Below are positions 27,011 to 34,874 of a DNA stretch of 58,737 nt, one piece after another. The notes under the pieces were generated by a model. It saw only the letters and a program-made list of their open reading frames with translations. It was not told the DNA's origin and searched no databases. Position 1 is the stretch's first letter. Each line of letters opens with the position of its first letter. A program made the translations under genes and the position numbers. Source of the DNA: Akkermansia sp. (GTDB lineage Bacteria > Verrucomicrobiota > Verrucomicrobiia > Verrucomicrobiales > Akkermansiaceae); contig JAFZHC010000050.1 of the NCBI GenBank assembly GCA_017555025.1, forward strand, positions 1 to 58,737, read 5' to 3'.

Positions 27011-27280
27011 TTAGCCCAGAGTGGGCTTCTTGGCGCGACGCACGGAGCCGAAGCGCTTCTGGAACTTGTCGATACGACCCTCGGTATCCACGAACTGGTT
27101 CTTACCGGTGAAGAAGGGGTGAGAGTCGGAAGTGATACCGCAGGAAATCACATAGTGCTCTACACCATCAATCTCCTCCTTCTTAGCGGAGGTAGCGGTG
27201 GAGCGGGAGATGAAGCGGCGGCCCGTGGTAATGTCCACGAACACAACGGGGTTGTACTTAGGATGGATGTCTGCCTTCAT
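27011..27280 (-). CDS. rpmE2: 50S ribosomal protein L31 type B
   Basis: An 89-residue L31 of the zinc-free (type B, C-minus) class: MKADIHPKYNPVVFVD, SHPFFTGKNQFVDTEGRIDKF with no C-x-x-C zinc motif. A single Cys remains in ISCGITSDS. In many bacteria type B L31 is induced under zinc limitation; here it has a strong consensus promoter and no zinc-containing copy is visible, so it may be the constitutive form. It is monocistronic with its own terminator. The leader carries a hairpin (27291-27309). Confidence 0.95.
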   Translation of the reverse strand: MKADIHPKYNPVVFVDITTGRRFISRSTATSAKKEEIDGVEHYVISCGITSDSHPFFTGKNQFVDTEGRIDKFQKRFGSVRRAKKPTLG

Positions 27281-27290
27281 AGTCTTATAG

Positions 27291-27309
27291 GCTGCGTTAC
27301 CGTCGCAGC
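27291..27309 (-). promoter_or_regulatory. Hairpin in the rpmE leader
   Basis: GCTGCG (27291-27296) and CGCAGC (27304-27309) around a seven-base loop, within the first 25 bases of the predicted mRNA. Could protect the 5' end or be a regulatory site for the r-protein. Confidence 0.4.
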
Positions 27310-27318
27310 GCGGAGGGG

Positions 27319-27346
27319 ATTATACAGATGACTTTATCGCTGTCAA
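27319..27346 (-). promoter_or_regulatory. Consensus promoter of rpmE
   Basis: TTGACA (minus, 27341-27346), 16-base spacer, TATAAT (27319-27324). Predicted leader about 32 bases. Confidence 0.8.
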
Positions 27347-27631
27347 GCATAATCTCCACCAAAAACTCACTTTCTTCTTCATAAACTCCACTTCATGACA
27401 CAAACCGGAGCCTTTCTTCCCCTCTCACTTCAGACCTCCGTAGTAGCGGATAACAATGAGAAAACAATTCGAGGGCATTCTCGCGCCTGTCTCGGTCAAG
27501 CCAAGATAAACAACGGGAACACCCTCACGGATATAAGACCACTCCACCACCCAAAAGTCAACCTCAAAAGCAAAAAAAGAAGATGAAAAAAAGCCATCAG
27601 GTTAATTTACATGAGCAAACACAAAAGCGGC
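27347..27631 (+). other. Intergenic spacer without a recognised gene
   Basis: Part of the 406-base divergent gap between rpmE and tal. A 63-codon plus-strand frame (27395-27586) has no recognisable domain, Shine-Dalgarno sequence or promoter and is not called. A 13-base stretch at 27445-27457 equals half of the lac operator by chance. The sequence is A-rich towards tal. No tRNA, repeat or hairpin was seen. Confidence 0.5.
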
Positions 27632-27660
27632 TTGATATAACGGGGAAAACGTGCTAGAAT
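27632..27660 (+). promoter_or_regulatory. Promoter of tal-galE
   Basis: TTGATA (27632-27637), 17-base spacer, TAGAAT (27655-27660). Predicted leader about 20 bases before the ATG at 27687. Confidence 0.7.
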
Positions 27661-27686
27661 CAACTCGCAAGCAAACTCCGCACATT

Positions 27687-28640
27687 ATGGCTACACAACT
27701 TGATCAACTGAAGAAGTACACCACCGTCGTGGCTGACACCGGCGATTTCCGCCAGATGGAGGAATTTACCCCGCAGGATGCCACCACTAACCCCTCCCTC
27801 ATTCTCGCCGCTGCCGGCAAGCCTGAGTATCGTTCCATTGTAGAGGAAGCCGTAGCGCCCTACAAGGGTCGCGAGCTCACCCCTGCCCTGATGGATGAGA
27901 TTGTGGATAAGGTCGTTGTAGCCTTTGGTCTGGAGATTCTGAAGCGTGTACCCGGCCGTGTTTCCTCCGAGGTGGATGCCCGCCTCTCCTTCGATACCGA
28001 GGCCACGGTCACCCGAGCCCGCAGCATCATGGGCATGTACGAGGCTGCCGGCATTCCCCGCGAGCGCGTACTCATCAAGATTGCCTCCACCTGGGAGGGC
28101 ATTCAGGCTGCCCGCGTGCTGGAGCAGGAGGGCATTCACACCAACCTGACACTTTTGTTCAGCCTGGTACAGGCCGTAGCATGTGCCGAGGCCGGCGTGC
28201 GCCTCATTTCTCCCTTCGTTGGTCGCATTCTCGACTGGTATAAAGCCAACACCAAGGAGGAATACACCGCCGAGACCGACCCCGGCGTGGTATCTGTACG
28301 CACCATTTACAACTACTACAAGAAGTTCGGTTACCCGGTACAGATTATGGGTGCCTCCTTCCGCAACAAGGGCGAGGTACTGGCTCTGGCCGGCTGCGAC
28401 CTGCTGACCATCTCCCCCAACCTGTTGGCTGAGCTTGCTGCCAGTGAGGAACCCGTCACCCCCTGCCTTAACGAAGAAGCCGCCAAGGCCAGCGATATTG
28501 AGCGCATTCCGGCAGACGAGAAAAGCTTCCGCTTCCTCTTCAACGAGGACGCCATGGCTACCGAGAAGACGGCCGACGGCATTCGCCGCTTTGCCGCAGA
28601 CATCCGCAAGCTGGAGGCCATGCTGGCCGCCATGCTCTGA
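27687..28640 (+). CDS. tal: Transaldolase
   Basis: Pentose-phosphate enzyme moving a dihydroxyacetone unit from sedoheptulose 7-phosphate to glyceraldehyde 3-phosphate. The 317-residue protein is of the long TalA/TalB class: [10 protein letters not shown] (D-x-T-T-N-P-S/T), the Schiff-base Lys in [17 protein letters not shown] and [12 protein letters not shown] are all present. The in-frame ATG at 27651 lies inside the -10 element and is excluded; [10 protein letters not shown] at 27687 is the start. galE follows 32 bases later with no terminator between, so both may be on one message. Confidence 0.97.
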   Translation: MATQLDQLKKYTTVVADTGDFRQMEEFTPQDATTNPSLILAAAGKPEYRSIVEEAVAPYKGRELTPALMDEIVDKVVVAFGLEILKRVPGRVSSEVDARLSFDTEATVTRARSIMGMYEAAGIPRERVLIKIASTWEGIQAARVLEQEGIHTNLTLLFSLVQAVACAEAGVRLISPFVGRILDWYKANTKEEYTAETDPGVVSVRTIYNYYKKFGYPVQIMGASFRNKGEVLALAGCDLLTISPNLLAELAASEEPVTPCLNEEAAKASDIERIPADEKSFRFLFNEDAMATEKTADGIRRFAADIRKLEAMLAAML

Positions 28641-28672
28641 TTCCCTTTTAACCAAAAAATCACAACACAAAA

Positions 28673-29662
28673 ATGAAAGTACTCGTTACAGGCGGTTGCG
28701 GCTACATCGGCTCGCACACCGTACGCCAGCTGGTAAAGGCCGGGGCTGATGTAACCGTGCTCGACAGCATGGTATACGGCCACCCTGCCGCTATTGTTGA
28801 CAAAGAAGTGAAGCTCGTTAAGGGCGATCTGGGCGACCCTGCCGTGGTATATCCCTTGCTCGTGAACGGCAAGTTTGATGCCGTGGTTCACTTTGCCGCC
28901 TTCATTCAGGTGGGTGAGTCTGTCACCGACCCTCTGAAGTACTACGAAAACAACATTGCCAAGCCTTTGGTGCTGCTGCGCGCCATGATGCTGGGCGGTT
29001 GCAAGCGTTTCGTCTTCTCCTCCACCTGCGCTACCTACGGTGTACCCACTCAGGTGCCGATTCCCGAGACCGAGAAGCAGGACCCCATCAACCCCTACGG
29101 TGCTTCCAAGTTCATGCTGGAGAAGGTATGCAAGGATTGCGAGCGTGCCTACGGCCTGAAGAGCGTATTCCTGCGCTACTTCAATGCTTCCGGCTCCTCT
29201 GAGGACGGCGCCATCGGCGAAGACCACGACCCCGAATCTCACCTCATCCCCGTTATTCTGCAGGCCATCAAGGGTGAGCGCCCCGGCATCACCGTATTCG
29301 GCACCGACTACGACACCCCGGACGGCACCTGCATCCGCGACTACATCCATGTAGATGATTTGGCCGATGCTCACCTGCGCGCTCTGGATTATCTGATGAA
29401 GGGTGGCGACACCAACTGGTTCAACCTCGGTACCGGTAACGGCTTCTCCGTGAAGCAGATTATCGACGCCGCCGAGAAGGTAACCGGCATGAAGGCTCCC
29501 GTGGAGTACGGTCCCCGCCGTGAGGGCGACCCGCCCCGCCTGATTGCAGATGCCCGCAAGGCTGCTGAAATTCTGGGCTGGATTCCCAAGTATCAGGACG
29601 TCACCCAGATTGTGGAGACCGCCTGGAAGTGGCACAACGGCCCCCGCGGTGGTCACTATTAA
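28673..29662 (+). CDS. galE: UDP-glucose 4-epimerase
   Basis: NAD-dependent short-chain dehydrogenase-type epimerase interconverting UDP-glucose and UDP-galactose. The 329-residue protein has the Rossmann motif VTGGCGYIGSHT (6-17), FSSTCATYG with the catalytic Ser, and NPYGASKFMLEK with the Y-x-x-x-K pair, plus LRYFNASG and DGTCIRDYIHVDDLA. It supplies UDP-galactose for surface glycans or handles galactose released from mucins. It sits downstream of tal, probably cotranscribed. Confidence 0.96.
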   Translation: MKVLVTGGCGYIGSHTVRQLVKAGADVTVLDSMVYGHPAAIVDKEVKLVKGDLGDPAVVYPLLVNGKFDAVVHFAAFIQVGESVTDPLKYYENNIAKPLVLLRAMMLGGCKRFVFSSTCATYGVPTQVPIPETEKQDPINPYGASKFMLEKVCKDCERAYGLKSVFLRYFNASGSSEDGAIGEDHDPESHLIPVILQAIKGERPGITVFGTDYDTPDGTCIRDYIHVDDLADAHLRALDYLMKGGDTNWFNLGTGNGFSVKQIIDAAEKVTGMKAPVEYGPRREGDPPRLIADARKAAEILGWIPKYQDVTQIVETAWKWHNGPRGGHY

Positions 29663-29699
29663 TTCAACTACTGTACCCCAAAGGTGCAGAACAATGCAA

Positions 29700-29723
29700 C
29701 ACCCCGGCAAAATTGCCGGGGTG
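29700..29723 (+). terminator. Hairpin after galE
   Basis: Perfect nine-base stem CACCCCGGC / GCCGGGGTG with loop AAAATT, 37 bases after galE. No T run follows, so termination is doubtful; it may stabilise the 3' end or attenuate into mntP, which starts 21 bases later. Confidence 0.45.
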
Positions 29724-29744
29724 CTCTGCCTTAACAAATAACTC

Positions 29745-30323
29745 ATGCTGGAGCTCCTTATCATTGCCCTTGTGCTGGCAGTAGATGCAACCGTATATTC
29801 ATTCTCATACGGTTTGGTGCTGCGTTGCTGCCGCCTGCGCAACTCTCTTTGGCTTGCGCTTACTGTAGGAGCATTTCAGGCCGGCATGCCCCTACTGGGT
29901 TATCTGGGGGGCGAGAGTGTGCGCGATAGCGTGGCACAATGGCAAAGCGGTATTGTTGCCGCCGTTTTTTGCGGACTGGGAGCTTACGTCATCTACGGAG
30001 CATGGAAGGGAGACGAAGCTGAGGGCGATTGTTGCAGCAAAGACTGCAATCCTCTGGGGCTTATTGCCCTGCTCCTGGTGGGCGTTGCTACTGCAATCGA
30101 TGCGCTTGCCGTAGGTGTGGCAATGGCTCTGGGCGACATAGGCGGTGCCAACCTCAGCATGCCTCAATTATTCGCCAATGTCAGCGCCATTGGCCTTGTT
30201 ACCTTTATTTGTTCGTTGGCAGCATTCCACTCAGCCCGTCTGCTGCACCACCTGCCCACCCGATGGCTCGAAACCACGGCAGGCCTGCTACTTGTCGGCT
30301 TGGGTATCGAAAGCCTGCTTTAA
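29745..30323 (+). CDS. mntP: MntP-like manganese efflux pump
   Basis: A 192-residue inner-membrane protein with six hydrophobic segments in two repeats, each with the family's A-x-D-A motif: LAVDATVYSFSYGL near the N-terminus and ATAIDALAVGVAM at about 117-129. These Asp residues are needed for Mn export in MntP. The loop between repeats carries Cys pairs (DCCSKDC). No manganese riboswitch is apparent upstream. It overlaps the convergent PH-like gene by 36 bases at the 3' end. Confidence 0.82.
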   Translation: MLELLIIALVLAVDATVYSFSYGLVLRCCRLRNSLWLALTVGAFQAGMPLLGYLGGESVRDSVAQWQSGIVAAVFCGLGAYVIYGAWKGDEAEGDCCSKDCNPLGLIALLLVGVATAIDALAVGVAMALGDIGGANLSMPQLFANVSAIGLVTFICSLAAFHSARLLHHLPTRWLETTAGLLLVGLGIESLL

Positions 30324-31352
30324 GGCTGCAGCAAGCCCCAACCTATACAACAAATTGCCGATTTCTGCGTGATTCCGCACGCAAGTCAAGTAACCTAAAT
30401 CCCGGTAATCCGTCGGCTCAGTAAAAAAGAATGAGGCCGTTCCGTCGGCATGCAGGACTTTCTCGAGCGGATAACACTGTGTCGTAGAGTACGGTGAAAA
30501 CTCCTTTCCATACACATTTTCTGCACCGACAACGAAGGGCAACCATACTTCCCGATATTGACGAATGGCATAGTGCCCCAGCACCAGGAGAGTGAGCGAA
30601 AGAACGAAAACCAAGCCACATACGCACCACGGTACCCATGTGCAATCAGCAGGCGGATTTTGCCACCCTACAACCAGCACCGAGCCGCTCCAGATTGCCC
30701 AGAACAACAACCAACGGCGTAGCCCCGACTCATCCTTATCCCCCAGTTGCAATTGTTCCCCTGCTCCATAGAGTTTTTCGCCCTCAGGCAGCAAGTCATG
30801 CGGCTGAGCCAAAGGTTCCGGCACAGAGAGCTGCGGCCTATCGGCTCGAGCAGCCTGAAATATATCCGGAAAGCACGTTGCAGCCTCGCCTGTAGCAAAT
30901 ACCATTTTATCCTTCCACATGTACGTATACGGAGAGGCCAGATGAAGCACAGCCTTCCCCTGCACCGACTCGGCCGTAACGGCACTCAGAGGCAATGACC
31001 ACAAGCAATATTCGCCACGGTTTCGCTCGGCTCTTATCACGCGATAGTTGGTCAGCACGTCGCATTGCCACAGGGAATCAGCCACCGCGCCATAAATGTA
31101 GCGTATTGAGCGCCAGAACAGCACCACCACAAGCATGCAAAATACATATGGCGCCAACCCGGGAGCCAGTACCCCTGACACCATCGCGGCAAATGCGCAG
31201 AACACACAAAAATAACAGAACATCCCCCAACACAATGCACCGAAGAACTGCTTACCGACTCGGGCAGAGAATAACTGATTGCTGTCCTGCGACCAGAGAA
31301 TATGCTCACCGGGCAATAGCTCCGCCTCTATCCACGTCTTAGCACTCATCAT
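30288..31352 (-). CDS. Membrane protein with bacterial PH-like domain (third of three)
   Basis: A 354-residue protein of two similar halves. It begins ELLPGEHILWSQDSN, then two adjacent membrane helices (about 36-58 and 65-85), then a PH-like segment with 'CDVLTNYRVIRAER' and LPLSAV; a second helix pair follows at about 215-265. The L-x-x-G-E-x-x-L-W start, helix pair and T-x-x-R-x-I are shared with the two upstream genes and recall bacterial PH-domain (YdbT/YdbS-like) membrane proteins. Function unknown. Its start overlaps the upstream gene by 14 bases; ATG at 31349 is equally possible. Its 3' end overlaps mntP by 36 bases. Confidence 0.65.
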   Translation of the reverse strand: MMSAKTWIEAELLPGEHILWSQDSNQLFSARVGKQFFGALCWGMFCYFCVFCAFAAMVSGVLAPGLAPYVFCMLVVVLFWRSIRYIYGAVADSLWQCDVLTNYRVIRAERNRGEYCLWSLPLSAVTAESVQGKAVLHLASPYTYMWKDKMVFATGEAATCFPDIFQAARADRPQLSVPEPLAQPHDLLPEGEKLYGAGEQLQLGDKDESGLRRWLLFWAIWSGSVLVVGWQNPPADCTWVPWCVCGLVFVLSLTLLVLGHYAIRQYREVWLPFVVGAENVYGKEFSPYSTTQCYPLEKVLHADGTASFFFTEPTDYRDLGYLTCVRNHAEIGNLLYRLGLAAALKQAFDTQADK

Positions 31353-31881
31353 CGGCTTGATTTTTCATAAGTTCATACACACATTCCCACTCATTTGCAG
31401 ACAAATACAAGAAACCAATAGGTTTGGGAGACTTGTGAGCGCCAATGTCTTCCGGTGATACTCCCAACTCCAGGCTGACAGAGCCATTCTCATGTCGGGT
31501 AAGATTATAAAGCATATCGGCAGAGCGAGGGAACAAATAGCTTTTATGCCCCTTCATTACAATAGCGCGACGGTCGGTCAGCACATAGAGGTCGTAAGGC
31601 AAAATCCTATACATCCATGGAGAAGCAACTGCGATGACCAGACTCCCTGAAGCCAGACAAACGAATACAATGGCCGCAACGAAACGCCCCGATTCAAACA
31701 TGCCGAACGAGAACCAACCGAAAAATATCAGGAAAAAGAGCGACGGTCCCACAACCAATCGGCCCGTGATATTTTTATGAGAAGCAACATTCGGTCGACC
31801 AAGCCAAAGAATTCGCTCGCCTTTCAACAAGGTATTTTGCAGCAGTTCTCGCTCTCGAATGGGTAGTTCGTCCGCTATCAT
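31339..31881 (-). CDS. Membrane protein with bacterial PH-like domain (second of three)
   Basis: A 180-residue protein: LLKGERILWLGRPN near the N-terminus, two membrane helices (about 44-62 and 67-87) and a PH-like C-terminal half with LPYDLYVLTDRRAIVM and LYNLTRHENGSVSLELG. GFLYLSANEWECVYELM resembles the C-terminal helix of the first gene (GFFNLPELRRVEQMLM), so these are paralogues. It lies four bases after the first gene and overlaps the third, so the trio is one operon. No enzymatic motif is visible. Confidence 0.65.
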   Translation of the reverse strand: MIADELPIRERELLQNTLLKGERILWLGRPNVASHKNITGRLVVGPSLFFLIFFGWFSFGMFESGRFVAAIVFVCLASGSLVIAVASPWMYRILPYDLYVLTDRRAIVMKGHKSYLFPRSADMLYNLTRHENGSVSLELGVSPEDIGAHKSPKPIGFLYLSANEWECVYELMKNQADDEC

Positions 31882-31885
31882 AGCA

Positions 31886-32431
31886 TTAATTGAGAGATGA
31901 CGGTGTAATATCCATCAGCATCTGCTCCACTCGACGAAGCTCCGGCAGATTAAAGAACCCCATGGGCACCGTTGTATCCTCGCTGCTTTTCTTAGGCTCG
32001 TAGCCGAAAATAAGGTCACCGCTGCCATCATTGCGCATCACTCGCTCTTTTACCAGCCCGACGCTTAATGGCCAGGCTATGAGTTGCCAGCCACCCTTCT
32101 GCGTCACCCCCGTGGGGCGCAGCACAATGGCACGCTGTTCTGTAATGAGATACACCGTGCGCCTCATGCGACGGCGTATAACAAAAACCATCCCCACGGC
32201 CGCCCCGGTAAACAACAAAGAGAACAACATGTATACATTTACCAGCCCGGCAACAATGTAAACAAGTGTGGAGAAAAGCACGCCAAAGCCGGAAAAGAAT
32301 AAATATGGCGTAGATAATTGATTCGCCAGCGAAGGTATCGGCTGAGCCATCCACACGGGCGACTCCCCGGATTGCATAGCATGCACCACCTGCTCTCGCA
32401 GTTCATCTGACAATGAAGAAATGGATATCAT
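31886..32431 (-). CDS. Membrane protein with bacterial PH-like domain (first of three)
   Basis: A 181-residue protein with SGESPVWMAQPIP, two membrane helices (about 42-90), then RRTVYLITEQRAIVLRP and a beta-rich tail ending GFFNLPELRRVEQMLMDI. The order is the same as in the following gene. Start at ATG 32431 (MISISSLSDE) is chosen because the longer frame runs through the hairpin after glyQS. No clear promoter was found, so expression may depend on readthrough from glyQS. Confidence 0.62.
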   Translation of the reverse strand: MISISSLSDELREQVVHAMQSGESPVWMAQPIPSLANQLSTPYLFFSGFGVLFSTLVYIVAGLVNVYMLFSLLFTGAAVGMVFVIRRRMRRTVYLITEQRAIVLRPTGVTQKGGWQLIAWPLSVGLVKERVMRNDGSGDLIFGYEPKKSSEDTTVPMGFFNLPELRRVEQMLMDITPSSLN

Positions 32432-32449
32432 GGGGCGGATTAGCAATAA

Positions 32450-32479
32450 GGCCCGCAGGCGTTTGTATACCTGCGGGCC
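32450..32479 (-). terminator. Hairpin after glyQS
   Basis: Perfect 10-base stem GGCCCGCAGG (32450-32459) / CCTGCGGGCC (32470-32479), 10-base loop. On the minus strand it is followed by TTATTG rather than a clean T run, so termination may be partial, allowing readthrough into the PH-like genes. Confidence 0.6.
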
Positions 32480-32491
32480 GACTGGAATCAA

Positions 32492-34075
32492 TTAGTGAAT
32501 CTTTTTAAGCAGCCAAGGCAGCAGATCCTTAATGGCCACGCGCTCCTGCTCCATGGAGTCACGGTGACGGATTGTCACGGTATCCTTCAGGGAGGGATCA
32601 CCCTCTTCACCCAGCGTCTCGAAGTCAACCGTGATGCAGAAGGGAGTACCCACTTCGTCCTGACGGCGGTAGCGGCGACCGACGGCGCCGGTCTCGTCGT
32701 AGAAGACGTTCATGAAGGGTCGCAGCTCGGCCTCAATCTCGCGGGCGATGCGCACCTGCTCGGCGTTCTTCTTCAGCAGCGGGAAGATAGCGGCCTTGAT
32801 GGGAGCCATGCGGGGGTGGAAGCGCATGACGGTGCGGATGTCGCTCTTGCCGTCCTTGCCCAGTTCCTCCTCGTCGAAAGCCTCGCAGATAACGGCCAGT
32901 ACGGAGCGGTCGCAACCGGCAGAGGGCTCTACCACGTGAGGGATGAACTTCTCGCGGGTTACCTCATCGAAGTACTCCATCGGCTTGCCGGAGCCCTCCT
33001 GATGGCGGCCCAAATCGTAATCGGTACGATAGGCAATACCCATAAGCTCCTGAATACCGAAGGGGAACTCATACTCAAGGTCGTAGGTCTTCTTGGAATA
33101 GAAAGCTCGCTCGTCCTCCGGCACGTCGAGGATGTGAATCTTCTCGCGGGAGATACCGATGTTCTCGTAGAACTGCAGGCTCTTCTCCAGCCACTCGTCG
33201 GTCAGGCGGAAGCCATCTTCTGCGCGGCAGAAGTACTCCACCTCCATCTGCTCGAACTCACGGGAGCGGAATGTGAAGTTACGGGGGTTAATCTCATTGC
33301 GGAAGGACTTACCAATCTGAGCGATACCGAAGGGAATCTTGGTACGGGACGAATCGAGAATGTTCTTGTACTGGCAGAAGATGCTCTGAGCTGTCTCCGG
33401 ACGCAGCCAGCCGGTGCTGGAGGGATCGTTCTCATCGGAAGTAGCGCCGATAGTAGTCTTGAACATCAGGTTGAAAGAGCGAGCCTCGGTAACGAGAGAA
33501 CCGTTGGCAGGGTTGTAGCGCACGCTATCGCTCACAGTCTCGGTGCTCTCCTCCAGCAGCTCAAGCTCGGCTACGGGAATATTCTTGCCGGAAATCTGGC
33601 TGTAGTACTGAGCAGCGCTGCGACGGGCATTCTTCACCTCCTTCTCGCTCCCCTCAGCGGTCAGCATGGAGAACTCCTTTTTCGTGCTCCAGGAACCATC
33701 CTTGGTGGTAGCACCCTTCCACCAAAGAGCCACACCACTCTGCGCGGGAATCTGGTCAGCGCGAAGACGCTCCTTGCTCAGCAAGCAGTCGCACAGCGGG
33801 TCAGAGAAACCACCTACGTGGCCGGAAGCCACCAGCACGGAGTTGTGCGTCAGGATGGAGCCATCCATGCCCAGAATGTCGGGGCGCTCCTGCACATGTA
33901 CACGCCACCAGTAATCCTTCAGGTTGCGCTTAAGCTCAACGCCCAGGGGACCGTAGTCCCAGCAACCGTTAAGGCCACCATAAATTTCAGCGGCTTGGAA
34001 GATAAAGCCCTTGCGCTTGCAGAGGCTGACGATTTTTTCCATTCGAACGGGGTCTGTATAGGTACGGTCTGCCAT
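32492..34075 (-). CDS. glyQS: Glycyl-tRNA synthetase, single-chain (dimeric) type
   Basis: Class II synthetase charging tRNA-Gly. The 527-residue single-chain protein is the alpha-2 type, not the two-subunit GlyQ/GlyS type of E. coli. Landmarks: KRKGFIFQAAEIYGGLNGCWDYGPLG at the start, LRPETAQSIFCQYKN, motif 2 region FGIAQIGKSFRNEINPRNFTFRSREFEQMEVEYFC, and VVEPSAGCDRSVLAVICEA near the C-terminus. The open frame extends 114 codons further upstream without support; ATG 34075 (MADRTYTD) is chosen because a promoter lies just before it. A hairpin follows the stop. Confidence 0.97.
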   Translation of the reverse strand: MADRTYTDPVRMEKIVSLCKRKGFIFQAAEIYGGLNGCWDYGPLGVELKRNLKDYWWRVHVQERPDILGMDGSILTHNSVLVASGHVGGFSDPLCDCLLSKERLRADQIPAQSGVALWWKGATTKDGSWSTKKEFSMLTAEGSEKEVKNARRSAAQYYSQISGKNIPVAELELLEESTETVSDSVRYNPANGSLVTEARSFNLMFKTTIGATSDENDPSSTGWLRPETAQSIFCQYKNILDSSRTKIPFGIAQIGKSFRNEINPRNFTFRSREFEQMEVEYFCRAEDGFRLTDEWLEKSLQFYENIGISREKIHILDVPEDERAFYSKKTYDLEYEFPFGIQELMGIAYRTDYDLGRHQEGSGKPMEYFDEVTREKFIPHVVEPSAGCDRSVLAVICEAFDEEELGKDGKSDIRTVMRFHPRMAPIKAAIFPLLKKNAEQVRIAREIEAELRPFMNVFYDETGAVGRRYRRQDEVGTPFCITVDFETLGEEGDPSLKDTVTIRHRDSMEQERVAIKDLLPWLLKKIH

Positions 34076-34085
34076 AACGCGGGTT

Positions 34086-34113
34086 ATTGTACTATATTTT
34101 ACACCTATTGCAA
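34086..34113 (-). promoter_or_regulatory. Promoter of glyQS
   Basis: TTGCAA (34108-34113), 16-base spacer, TACAAT on the minus strand (34086-34091). Ten bases to the ATG, leader of about three bases. No T-box leader is present. Confidence 0.6.
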
Positions 34114-34154
34114 GCCAAAACAAGCGACAACACCGCACGACGCCGCGTTTTTGC

Positions 34155-34183
34155 TTGCCAAACGTCTTGTTTACAGGTATGCT
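34155..34183 (+). promoter_or_regulatory. Promoter of rpe
   Basis: TTGCCA (34155-34160), 17-base spacer, TATGCT (34178-34183). Start near 34190, leader about 25 bases. Confidence 0.65.
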
Positions 34184-34214
34184 TTGGTCAACAAAATATA
34201 ACCACTTTACGCAT

Positions 34215-34865
34215 ATGCTTATCGCCCCGTCCATGCTTGCCTGTGATTTCCGCCGCATCGGAGAAGAAGCCGCCCGTGCCCTTACCGCAGGGGCTGACTG
34301 GCTGCACCTCGATGTGATGGATGGTTCTTTTGTAGACAACATTTCCTTCGGGCCGGACATCTGCGCAGCCATTCGTAACAGCGTGCCTGCAGATGCATAT
34401 TTGGACGCCCACCTCATGATTGATGCGCCTGATCATTACCTGCCCCGCTTCCTGAAGGCCGGCATGAACATGATTACCATTCACGTGGAGCGTGAAGGGC
34501 ACGTTGACCTCCATGCCACTCTGGCAGCCATTCGCGAAGGCGGTGCACATGCCGGCCTCGCCATCAATCCTGCCACCCCCGTGGAGAAAGTGCTCCCCTA
34601 CCTGAGCGAGCTCGATATGGTACTGGTGATGAGCGTAGTACCGGGCTTTGGCGGGCAGAGCTTCATGGGTGAAGTGCTGGATAAAGTGCGTGTGCTCGAC
34701 GCAGCACGCAAAGAACAAGGTCTGAAGTTCATCATTCAGATGGATGGCGGTATTGGCACCACACAGGCTCCGCTGTGTGCCGAAGCCGGCGCAGACTGCC
34801 TCGTGGCAGGCAGCAGCACTTTCCGCGCAGACGACATGGCTGCCGCTATTGCAAGCATGAAGTAA
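34215..34865 (+). CDS. rpe: Ribulose-phosphate 3-epimerase
   Basis: TIM-barrel metal enzyme interconverting ribulose 5-phosphate and xylulose 5-phosphate. The 216-residue protein shows IAPSMLACDF (Ser and Leu near the N-terminus), WLHLDVMDGSFV with the His-x-Asp-x-Met-Asp-Gly metal/catalytic motif, DAHLMI, MSVVPGFGGQSF, MDGGI and VAGSSTF. The frame extends 20 codons upstream through the promoter; ATG 34215 (MLIAPSML) is the natural start. The next gene begins nine bases after the stop. Confidence 0.97.
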   Translation: MLIAPSMLACDFRRIGEEAARALTAGADWLHLDVMDGSFVDNISFGPDICAAIRNSVPADAYLDAHLMIDAPDHYLPRFLKAGMNMITIHVEREGHVDLHATLAAIREGGAHAGLAINPATPVEKVLPYLSELDMVLVMSVVPGFGGQSFMGEVLDKVRVLDAARKEQGLKFIIQMDGGIGTTQAPLCAEAGADCLVAGSSTFRADDMAAAIASMK

Positions 34866-34874
34866 GCACTCACC

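Noticed and set aside
27445..27457. AGCGGATAACAAT, identical to 13 bases of the lac operator.
   Set aside because: Only one half of the palindrome is present, it is about 190 bases from the tal promoter, and no LacI-type regulator is near; a chance match.
27395..27586. 63-codon plus-strand frame between rpmE and tal.
   Set aside because: No promoter, ribosome-binding site or domain; composition like non-coding DNA.
29700..29723. Hairpin after galE as a riboswitch for mntP.
   Set aside because: It is a simple nine-base stem without the conserved loops of the manganese (yybP-ykoY) riboswitch.
34076..34417. 114-codon upstream extension of glyQS across the divergent promoter and rpe.
   Set aside because: It would run through both promoters and rpe; the synthetase starts at MADRTYTD.
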